A stretch of DNA of 8,523 bases from RGIG4097 sp937885645 (GTDB taxonomy: Bacteria > Bacillota > Clostridia > Christensenellales > CAG-917), in NCBI GenBank assembly GCA_937885645.1, contig CALABJ010000002.1:1-8523 (forward strand), read 5' to 3'. Both the position numbers and the translations under genes were made by a program. The notes under the pieces are model-generated. The model saw nothing but the letters and a program-made list of their open reading frames with translations, was not told the origin of the DNA and did no database searches. Shown piece after piece: positions 1 through 4,633 of the stretch; the first letter of the stretch is position 1, and each line of letters opens with the position of its first letter.

Positions 1-140
1 AAAACATCTTCATCTTCAACTACGACACAAAACCCGGTTATGCTGGTGTTGACAACCCCATCTATGCTCGTGAAGAAGGCGTCCACCTCTATCTCGGCAA
101 CGCAGCAGAATCTCTCCAAACATTCCTCAATGATATGGAC
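1..140 (+). repeat. first visible copy of the domain III 3' repeat (552-bp period)
   Basis: This segment matches 553-692 at an offset of 552 bp, exactly 184 codons. Bases 1-55 are identical to 553-607. Beyond that the copies diverge, largely at third positions, yet 38 of 46 aligned residues remain identical. The repeat is in frame and lies inside pntB. Its upstream extent is cut by the window edge. Confidence 0.92.
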
Positions 141-695
141 AAGCCTGCAACGTCCACCGAAGCACCTGCCAAGGAAGAAAAGAAAGACACCTTTGCGCCT
201 AGTTCCCTTCTCGGCTCAAAGGAAGTCATCATCGTCCCCGGATACGGTATGGCAATTGCACAAGCACAACACCTTGTGAAGCAAGTGGCAGATAAACTGA
301 GAGCAAGTGGCACAACCATTAAATATGCAATCCACCCTGTTGCAGGTCGTATGCCCGGTCATATGAACGTGCTCCTTTGTGAGGCAGATGTTGACTACGA
401 AGACCTCTACGAAATGGACGATATCAACCCCGAGTTTGCCAATGCAGACGCAACCATCGTTGTTGGTGCAAACGACGTCTTGAACCCTGCTGCAAACACC
501 GCAGAAGGCACTCCCATCTACGGTATGCCTGTCTTGAACGTTGCAGATTGCAAAAACATCTTCATCTTCAACTACGACACAAAACCCGGTTATGCTGGTG
601 TTGACAATCCTCTCTACACACGTGAAAGCGGTGTCCATCTCTATCTTGGCAATGCACAAGAAACACTGCAATCCTTCCTCAACGATTTGAACTAA
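1..695 (+). CDS. pntB: NAD(P) transhydrogenase subunit beta, 3' part, with duplicated domain III
   Basis: This is the C-terminal end of PntB, the membrane subunit of the proton-translocating transhydrogenase that exchanges hydride between NADH and NADP+. The frame is open from base 3 with no stop until TAA at 693-695, so the 5' end lies outside the window and the Met codon at 135 is internal. A complete NADP(H)-binding domain III (about 205-690) shows GYGMAIAQAQ, HPVAGRMPGHMNVLL, GANDVLNPAA and GMPVLNV, then NYDTKPGYAGVDNPLY. The same final segment also occurs at bases 3-140, followed by a Pro/Ala/Glu/Lys linker (about 141-205). The product therefore carries at least two domain III copies in series, whereas the E. 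coli protein has one. The Lys-Arg pair that contacts the NADP 2'-phosphate in E. coli aligns with Asn-Tyr in both copies. A terminator follows 15 nt later. The family call is firm; the function of the extra copy is unknown. Confidence 0.93.
   Translation, partial: NIFIFNYDTKPGYAGVDNPIYAREEGVHLYLGNAAESLQTFLNDMDKPATSTEAPAKEEKKDTFAPSSLLGSKEVIIVPGYGMAIAQAQHLVKQVADKLRASGTTIKYAIHPVAGRMPGHMNVLLCEADVDYEDLYEMDDINPEFANADATIVVGANDVLNPAANTAEGTPIYGMPVLNVADCKNIFIFNYDTKPGYAGVDNPLYTRESGVHLYLGNAQETLQSFLNDLN
553..692 (+). repeat. second copy of the domain III 3' repeat
   Basis: Partner of the segment at 1-140. The perfect match covers 553-607 and ends abruptly at base 608 (t here, c at 56). This copy runs to the pntB stop codon. 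Confidence 0.92.
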
Positions 696-710
696 AATCA
701 TCAAAAAAAG

Positions 711-740
711 ACGCACCGCAAAAAGCGGTGCGTTTTTATT
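711..740 (+). terminator. intrinsic terminator of pntB, probably bidirectional
   Basis: A perfect 9-bp GC-rich stem (711-719 with 725-733) closes an AAAAA loop and is followed by a T-rich tract. An A-run lies just upstream (703-709), so the minus strand also reads as stem plus U-run. It could therefore serve the convergent membrane-protein gene ending at 802. Confidence 0.93.
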
Positions 741-801
741 TTATTTTCACAACAAAAGGTTTATCTTTTCGCTTTTTACACTTAAAATATGGCTTTTGTA
801 T

Positions 802-1329
802 TTAGACAGGACTTTTGAAGAGAGGCACGTCAAGTGGCAAATAGGTGAAAACAACAAACAAAACCCCCAGTGCAACCACCCCCAAAAAGGCCAGATTGCA
901 CCACTTGTTCCCCTCTCGTTTCCTCTCAAACAAAAGGTACTCCACCCCGAATCCACCAATGGCAGACACCATAAATATCGTTATGTTGAGCCAGTCTGGT
1001 GACCGCCAAAATGCACCGTTGTAGGTGTAAAACAAGGTGGGGATAAGGACCAGCGCCACAAGCAATCCAATCAATTTCACAACCCAAAAACAGGGCTTTT
1101 CGTGGCGTAGAAAACACCACTGAATTACACCGAATATAAGCATAGGAAAATACATTATCTTCATATGCTGAAAGGTGCTTTCGTCTATGGCGGATATGGG
1201 TTTCACAACTCCGCTCTCCCCTGTCCACTCATACAAAAAGTGCAGCACCGTGCCTAGAATTGCCGTAAACAGCACTCCGCCTGCGCACCACCAAAACATC
1301 TTTTCCTTGTCTGAAAGCCGAATTTTCAC
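802..1329 (-). CDS. five-helix membrane protein, DUF6512-like
   Basis: An integral membrane protein of up to 175 residues. Hydrophobic helices are visible near residues 12-34, 56-74, 80-103, 112-132 and 143-163. The stretch from about residue 46, IDESTFQHMKIMYFPML, together with LHFLYEWTG before it and LFYTYNGAF after it, fits my memory of DUF6512 membrane proteins of Clostridia. That family has no established function. The start is uncertain. The longest frame uses GTG at 1327-1329, just after an in-frame TAA, with no well-spaced ribosome binding site. ATG at 1297-1299 (residue 11) has AAGGA only 4 nt upstream and would remove little of the first helix. The gene is convergent with pntB, may share its terminator, and is divergent from the tRNA gene. 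Confidence 0.82.
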   Translation of the reverse strand: MKIRLSDKEKMFWWCAGGVLFTAILGTVLHFLYEWTGESGVVKPISAIDESTFQHMKIMYFPMLIFGVIQWCFLRHEKPCFWVVKLIGLLVALVLIPTLFYTYNGAFWRSPDWLNITIFMVSAIGGFGVEYLLFERKREGNKWCNLAFLGVVALGVLFVVFTYLPLDVPLFKSPV

Positions 1330-1414
1330 ACAAGTAGTTTATTTCTTCCGCCCTCTTTTTATTCGCAAATAACCGCCACCCAAAACACCGCTTTTTGAAA
1401 ATAAGCATTTTTTA

Positions 1415-1443
1415 TTGACATTGGCTGACTCGTGTGCTATCAT
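1415..1443 (+). promoter_or_regulatory. sigma-A-type promoter of the tRNA-Ser gene
   Basis: A perfect -35 TTGACA (1415-1420), a 17-bp spacer and -10 TATCAT (1438-1443) preceded by TGC as in an extended -10. Predicted initiation near 1450 leaves about 30 nt of leader before the tRNA. This is the strongest promoter match noticed in the window. Confidence 0.82.
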
Positions 1444-1480
1444 AATCAAGCATTAAAAATGCAATCAATATTCGGCATAC

Positions 1481-1572
1481 GGAGAAGTACCCAAGAGGCC
1501 GAAGGGGCTCCCCTGCTAAGGGAGTAGTACGAGAGAATCGTAGCCAGGGTTCAAATCCCTGCTTCTCCGCCA
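1481..1572 (+). tRNA. tRNA-Ser(GCU)
   Basis: A class II tRNA with a long variable arm. Acceptor stem GGAGAAG (1481-1487) pairs with CTTCTCC (1562-1568); discriminator G is at 1569 and CCA is encoded at 1570-1572. Anticodon stem CTCCC/GGGAG (1508-1512, 1520-1524) encloses loop CTGCTAA with anticodon GCT at 1515-1517, reading AGC/AGU serine codons. The variable arm is about 1525-1544. T stem CAGGG/CCCTG (1545-1549, 1557-1561) encloses TTCAAAT. All stems are intact, so it should be functional. tRNA 3' ends are common integration targets, but no second copy of this 3' end was seen in the window. Confidence 0.98.
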
Positions 1573-1576
1573 TTCG

Positions 1577-1627
1577 GGATTCTGTTGAACCGCCCTCTAA
1601 GGGGAGCAAGACAGAGTCCTTTTTTTT
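1577..1627 (+). terminator. first terminator after tRNA-Ser
   Basis: Segment 1577-1585 pairs with 1611-1619 through 9 bp including one G-T wobble. A smaller CCCT/GGGG-type hairpin lies inside, and eight T residues follow (1620-1627). An alternative perfect 8-bp pairing, ATTCGGGA (1572-1579) with TCCCGAAT (1627-1634), would span the whole element and competes for bases 1577-1579. Confidence 0.85.
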
Positions 1628-1632
1628 CCCGA

Positions 1633-1658
1633 ATCACCCTATTAAGGGTGATTTTTTT
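1633..1658 (+). terminator. second terminator after tRNA-Ser
   Basis: Perfect 8-bp stem ATCACCCT (1633-1640) with AGGGTGAT (1645-1652), a 4-nt loop and a T-run. With the preceding hairpin it insulates the downstream region from the strong tRNA promoter. Confidence 0.9.
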
Positions 1659-1784
1659 ATAAAATCTTGCCATTTGGTTCAACTTAAATCCCACATGCCC
1701 CTTGCCAAACTATTCGTCAAATATTTTTTCTGTATTGTTTTTTTTATGGTCCTAGCCCGCTTTCACACCCTCTTTCAGGACAAA

Positions 1785-1825
1785 TGTGCAAATTTTACAC
1801 AAATTTGTTCAACTTTGTGAGCAAA
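1785..1825. promoter_or_regulatory. possible operator cluster of short dyads
   Basis: Three overlapping symmetries lie close together: TGTG-N9-CACA (1785-1801), the perfect palindrome ACAAATTTGT (1799-1808) and TTTG-N4-CAAA (1814-1825). CAAAT recurs at 1789, 1800 and 1822, spaced 11 and 22 bp, which would put the copies on one helix face. This could be a regulator binding region, but AT-rich DNA produces such matches by chance. Confidence 0.25.
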
Positions 1826-1866
1826 TCATTTTTGTTTTCGTTGGGCAGATGTTAGCACGGTTTTTA

Positions 1867-1986
1867 CCCAGTGTAAACCGCCATAAAATTTTCTTGAGTT
1901 CATTTACGCCAGTCATTAAGACGTGGCATTTCTTTATTATTAATCGATAATTTTATTTTTCGCGATGCTTCTCGGTTTACACTGGG
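1867..1986. repeat. perfect 14-bp inverted repeat flanking 92 bp
   Basis: CCCAGTGTAAACCG at 1867-1880 is exactly inverted at 1973-1986. Inside lie a 7-bp hairpin with one bulged G (GCCAGTC 1908-1914 with GAC-G-TGGC 1920-1927) and a 5-bp A/T hairpin (1936-1940 with 1947-1951). ATAAAAT-type and ATTTTAT-type segments just inside the arms could extend the outer pairing. Readings considered are an invertible regulatory segment, a structured leader RNA, a paired operator, or a small element with terminal repeats. The repeat itself is certain; its role is not. Confidence 0.9.
1923..1951 (+). promoter_or_regulatory. weak promoter candidate inside the inverted repeat
   Basis: GTGGCA (1923-1928, four of six matches to TTGACA), a 17-bp spacer and GATAAT (1946-1951, five of six matches to TATAAT) point toward the eight-gene operon. 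Transcription would begin near 1958 and give a leader of about 120 nt. It is the best plus-strand match found between the tRNA terminators and the first gene, but it is not strong. Confidence 0.35.
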
Positions 1987-1996
1987 AAGATTTCTT

Positions 1997-2075
1997 TTTA
2001 CTCCCCAAATCCACCAACTAAAAACAGTGCTCCCACGGCCCTGCCGAAAGGCAAAAATAAATTAAAAGGAGTAAA
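1997..2075 (+). promoter_or_regulatory. leader with possible ribosome-binding-site sequestration
   Basis: TTTACTCC (1997-2004) is perfectly complementary to GGAGTAAA (2068-2075), which contains the Shine-Dalgarno sequence of the first operon gene. The intervening loop contains TGCC-GAAA-GGCA (2042-2053), a 4-bp hairpin with a GNRA tetraloop. Pairing would mask the ribosome binding site, giving a possible translational switch for the first cistron. Confidence 0.4.
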
Positions 2076-2080
2076 TCCCT

Positions 2081-2395
2081 ATGAAGAAAGTTATTTATTC
2101 AGTAAGTAGAGTTGGAAAGTCCGACTCAAAAATGTCCGGTATTGGTTATATCACCGATACCGATCTTATCATTGCTTGTGTTGGTCAAAAAGGCAAACCC
2201 TACATCAAAGTCTTTGCAGATTGCCTCTCTGAGTGTTTAGAAGTTGGTTGTTCCAATGGCGAATACAAAGGAGATTTTCGTGAATACAAGGAAATCGAAG
2301 TTGAAGTGAAGAATTCCATGGGTGAAAGCCGTGGCCTCGAAACTAAGGAAATTGAACTTAACTATCACGTTTGGTTCAAAATCTTGGACAAATAA
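2081..2395 (+). CDS. hypothetical protein, first gene of the operon
   Basis: A 104-residue protein I cannot assign. The start is well supported by AAAGGAG at 2065-2071, 9 nt before ATG. The N-terminal half is beta-like with short hydrophobic strands (KKVIYSVSRVG, DLIIACVGQ, YIKVFADC) and three cysteines near residues 33-57. The second half is charged and glutamate-rich. There is no signal peptide or membrane segment, so it is probably a small cytoplasmic protein. The next gene's ribosome binding site overlaps this stop codon (TAAGGAG), suggesting translational coupling. As the leading cistron it would be the one controlled by the leader pairing described above. Confidence 0.82.
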   Translation: MKKVIYSVSRVGKSDSKMSGIGYITDTDLIIACVGQKGKPYIKVFADCLSECLEVGCSNGEYKGDFREYKEIEVEVKNSMGESRGLETKEIELNYHVWFKILDK

Positions 2396-2407
2396 GGAGT
2401 TTGATTT

Positions 2408-2641
2408 ATGCAAGAATATGAACATTTTGATGGCGAAAATTTCATTACGTTTGACATTGTCAGCATTAATGATGATGAAACCGAAGTTTACGTTGCTGTG
2501 ACAAAGCTCGGCAAAATTTCTTTTGTTACATATGAACTTTGGGAAGACGCAGATGGTTTGTATTTCTTATACGGACCATGCGAAGATGAAATTCATTTAA
2601 ATGATTTTGAGGAGTTAGATGAACATGAAACTTACACTTAA
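2408..2641 (+). CDS. very acidic small hypothetical protein
   Basis: A 77-residue protein with about 22 Asp/Glu and only two Lys and no Arg, so the predicted pI is very low. The start follows AAGGAG (2394-2399) by 8 nt. Alternating hydrophobic and acidic segments (FITFDIVSIN, EVYVAVTKLG, KISFVTYELW, LYFLYGPCED) suggest a compact beta-rich fold. No family is recognised. Such extreme acidity in a small soluble protein from a mobile-type operon recalls DNA-mimic inhibitors, but composition alone is weak evidence. Its 3' end overlaps the next gene by 23 nt (17 nt if that gene starts at 2625). Confidence 0.82.
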   Translation: MQEYEHFDGENFITFDIVSINDDETEVYVAVTKLGKISFVTYELWEDADGLYFLYGPCEDEIHLNDFEELDEHETYT

Positions 2642-3038
2642 CAACATTAGGCAAATTAAAAGAGACGCCGAAAATAAATTGACAAAAAGAGTGTGCGACT
2701 ATGTCATTGACGCATGGAGCGATTACGATGACAAAAAACACATATTCACAGACGTGCTATATCACGGATGCCAATCAGGAGTGGTTGGCTTTCTTATTTA
2801 TTATAGCGACACCACGGCCTTCTATCAAAAATACCGAGAAGAAATAAATTCTCTTCTTTATGACTTTCAGTCATCAACAGGCTTGTATGGACTGAAAGAC
2901 TTGTTCGGTAAAAGATGGGACGAAGAAGATCCGCTGGCTATCGAAGATTATAACCAAAACTTGCTTGCATGGTTTGGCTTTGAAGAAACACTTAGAAACA
3001 TAGGCTTGCAATTTGAAAGCCTTGCAGACTGTATTTAA
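2619..3038 (+). CDS. conserved mobile-element protein, possibly DUF7222
   Basis: A 139-residue soluble protein. The segment from about residue 29, VIDAWSDYDDKKHIFTDVL, followed by YHGCQSGVVGFLIYYSDT and LLAWFGFEETLRNIG near the C-terminus, matches a family I remember from mobile elements of gut Firmicutes and Bacteroidota. I associate it tentatively with DUF7222, and no function is established. Two starts are possible. ATG at 2619 is only 4 nt from AGGAG (2610-2614), while ATG at 2625 is 10 nt away and equally plausible. Either overlaps the upstream gene. The next gene follows after 19 nt containing AAAAGGAG. Confidence 0.85.
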   Translation: MNMKLTLNNIRQIKRDAENKLTKRVCDYVIDAWSDYDDKKHIFTDVLYHGCQSGVVGFLIYYSDTTAFYQKYREEINSLLYDFQSSTGLYGLKDLFGKRWDEEDPLAIEDYNQNLLAWFGFEETLRNIGLQFESLADCI

Positions 3039-3057
3039 TTAAAAGGAGATAAAAATT

Positions 3058-3474
3058 ATGACAAACACAACAAAAGAACAAAGAAAAGAACAAGCTGTAA
3101 AGTACATGAAAGAACTCGATATTTATAAACCTTACATAGATGGTTTTATAAAAAAAGACCAGGTTTGTTTCTTTGAGGGTTTTGGAGGCTTTTGGGCAGA
3201 ACAAGAAAACGATCTCTACGAAAAGATGAAAGAGATTGAAAAGCAATATGGCGTCACCGTGTATGCCATCACCCATGAGATGCTTGATTTTGGTGAGTGC
3301 TATTCGTTCTTGCTGGTTACCGATTATAAAGAGGAATGGCAAGATCTCGTCTATGGACATGGCAATCAACATAGCTGTTTCGCTTACGTATGGAACAAAG
3401 ACTGTGAATGGTGTAGTGAGTTTGGCTCCGTTGGCATTCTCAGCCTTGGCGGTGGAATAAGAAGAATAGCATGA
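3058..3474 (+). CDS. conserved hypothetical protein of mobile-element type
   Basis: A 138-residue soluble, acidic protein with a clear AAGGAG ribosome binding site upstream. Landmarks are DIYKPYIDGF and VCFFEGFGGFW in the first half, YGVTVYAITHEMLDFGECYS in the middle, and FAYVWNKDCEWCSEFG followed by a glycine-rich GGGIRRI end. This layout recalls a protein family common in integrative elements of gut Clostridia, for which I know no function. The cysteines near the C-terminus (CEWC) could bind metal, but a single pair is not enough to claim it. It lies 13 nt before the next gene, whose ribosome binding site starts at this stop codon (TGAGGAGG). Confidence 0.85.
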   Translation: MTNTTKEQRKEQAVKYMKELDIYKPYIDGFIKKDQVCFFEGFGGFWAEQENDLYEKMKEIEKQYGVTVYAITHEMLDFGECYSFLLVTDYKEEWQDLVYGHGNQHSCFAYVWNKDCEWCSEFGSVGILSLGGGIRRIA

Positions 3475-3487
3475 GGAGGACAAATAA

Positions 3488-3703
3488 ATGAGCAATATTC
3501 AAAGACTTGCAACAGAAGGAAACAAAAACCATAAACTTTTTGTTGACGCTATCAACACATTCAAATGCTCACAAGGATTTTATGGCAGACTTTACAACTA
3601 TATCAACGAGATGGACGAAGACAACTATATGGATTTGTACGATTTACTTGAAGATCAAGATTTCAAAGACACATTAGACGTCGTATTCTTTCTCGAATGT
3701 TAA
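3488..3703 (+). CDS. small acidic hypothetical protein
   Basis: A 71-residue protein preceded by GGAGGA at a good distance. The N-terminal half carries all but one of its basic residues. The C-terminal half is strongly acidic, with Asp/Glu clusters at residues 40-64, and probably helical. No family is recognised. The stop codon abuts the ribosome binding site of the PcfK-MutS gene (TAAAGGAG). An ATG at 3697 overlapping this gene's end is in frame with the next gene but sits upstream of that binding site, so it is not the likely start. Confidence 0.8.
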   Translation: MSNIQRLATEGNKNHKLFVDAINTFKCSQGFYGRLYNYINEMDEDNYMDLYDLLEDQDFKDTLDVVFFLEC

Positions 3704-3714
3704 AGGAGAACAAA

Positions 3715-4632
3715 ATGAAACTAAATTTAGAAACAAAAACAAAGGAACAAGAGCTTATACTTGAGTATCTTGAAAAGCACGCATCGAACTCACTTAGAGA
3801 TAAAATCAATAATGGTGTCCGTCTTAATAAAGAAGGCATTGAACTCGTCAACAGGAAAACACTTGACGGGTTCTTTTCTTATGCAACAGCAGAAGCAAAA
3901 AAGCTTGCAGACAAGGGTGCGAATAGTGCTTGCGTCAGAGACGAAGTGGTGTATGGATGGGCTATCCATTACTTTGAAGAAGATTCCATTGAAGAAACAC
4001 TCTTTAATTTGGATGGAACGCAATATAAGAAACCAGTGGCAAAAACTTCGTCAAAGCCCATTGCTACTCCAACGCCTAAAAAGACACAAAGCAACCAAGT
4101 TTCGCTCTTTGATTCACTTCTTAGCGATGAACCAAAAATTGAAGAAAAGAAGCCAGAAAAACTCGTATCGGTTAACCCTATATATAAACAATATTTTGAT
4201 GCAAAGGAACAACACCCCGACCACGTCATTGTCACCCGTCTTGGTGACTTTTATGAGGCATTTGGGGATGATGCTAAATTGCTTGCTGACCTTTGCAATT
4301 TGACATTGACAAGCCGGTTATTCCAAGGGAAAGAAGATCGCATCCCAATGGTTGGTTTCCCTCAACATTGTGCAGAAATCTACTTTAACAAGATAAAAAC
4401 GAAATATAAACTTGCGATTGTGGAAAACAACGAAATTAAATTGCACGACGCTGAGGTTCAAGAAGACGATGACTTTGAAGAAGACATCGAAGATCTCACC
4501 CTCGAAGAAATGCAGTCATTTGATGGTGATATTGATGAAGATTTTGGCGAAATTTCAAAGAGCGACAAGGACATACTTTTGGAAGAATTGTATATGCTCT
4601 TTGACGGCAACATTCTGTTTGGAGGAATATAA
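3715..4632 (+). CDS. PcfK/AcrIIA9-like domain fused to MutS domain I
   Basis: A 305-residue protein, start chosen at 3715 behind AAAGGAG. Residues about 10-105 (ASNSLRDKINNG, NRKTLDGFFSYATAEAKKLA, VVYGWAIHYFEEDSIE) match the PcfK-like family, named from conjugative plasmid pCF10 and also containing the Cas9 inhibitor AcrIIA9. A Lys/Pro/Ser/Thr linker with QVSLFDSLL follows. Residues about 153-245 resemble MutS domain I, the mismatch-reading domain: NPIYKQYFDAKEQHPDH, RLGDFYEAFGDDAKLLADLC, IPMVGFPQHCAE. The Phe-X-Glu that contacts mismatched DNA in MutS is kept (F179, E181). An acidic tail (248-280) and a short amphipathic end complete it. No MutS ATPase, clamp or lever domain is present. It may bind distorted or single-stranded DNA; actual Cas9 inhibition is unproven. 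Its last two glycine codons form the next gene's ribosome binding site. Confidence 0.9.
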   Translation: MKLNLETKTKEQELILEYLEKHASNSLRDKINNGVRLNKEGIELVNRKTLDGFFSYATAEAKKLADKGANSACVRDEVVYGWAIHYFEEDSIEETLFNLDGTQYKKPVAKTSSKPIATPTPKKTQSNQVSLFDSLLSDEPKIEEKKPEKLVSVNPIYKQYFDAKEQHPDHVIVTRLGDFYEAFGDDAKLLADLCNLTLTSRLFQGKEDRIPMVGFPQHCAEIYFNKIKTKYKLAIVENNEIKLHDAEVQEDDDFEEDIEDLTLEEMQSFDGDIDEDFGEISKSDKDILLEELYMLFDGNILFGGI

Positions 4633-4633
4633 A

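Larger units (their letters stand above)
1659..2080 (+). other. intergenic region upstream of the eight-gene operon
   Basis: About 420 AT-rich bases without a convincing gene. The first 125 bases show no clear signal. Then come a cluster of small dyads (1785-1825), a perfect 14-bp inverted repeat (arms 1867-1880 and 1973-1986) around a loop containing further hairpins and a weak promoter match, and a leader with a sequence complementary to the first ribosome binding site. A 41-codon frame at 1695-1820 lacks a ribosome binding site and is not called. Confidence 0.75.

Noticed and set aside
135..695. A complete 186-residue stand-alone NADP-binding protein starting at ATG 135.
   Set aside because: The same frame is open from the window start and encodes PntB domain III sequence before 135, so that Met is internal.
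216..716. A 166-codon minus-strand frame opposite pntB.
   Set aside because: It lies entirely over convincing PntB coding sequence and runs into the terminator; Cys/Val-rich antisense shadow.
1481..1572. tRNA-Ser as an attachment site for an integrated element ending near 6300.
   Set aside because: No direct repeat of the tRNA 3' end and no integrase gene were found in the window, so no attachment sites can be called.
1412..1609. A 65-codon minus-strand frame across the tRNA-Ser gene.
   Set aside because: It overlaps a structurally perfect tRNA and its promoter; peptides of this kind are frequent false calls over tRNA-Ser genes.
1867..1986. A retron msr-msd or a transposon-like element with terminal repeats.
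   Set aside because: No reverse transcriptase or transposase is nearby and no target-site duplication is visible outside the arms.
2992..3495. A 167-codon minus-strand frame.
   Set aside because: It is antisense to the well-supported genes at 3058-3474 and the end of 2619-3038, which have good ribosome binding sites and family-like motifs.
3761..4303. A 180-codon plus-strand frame inside the PcfK-MutS gene.
   Set aside because: Low-complexity Lys/Leu/Gln product in the wrong frame; the overlapping frame has two recognisable domains.
4412..4633. A 74-residue N-terminal extension of the PcfJ-like protein.
   Set aside because: It lies within the preceding gene in another frame and has no ribosome binding site, while GGAGGA sits directly before ATG 4634.
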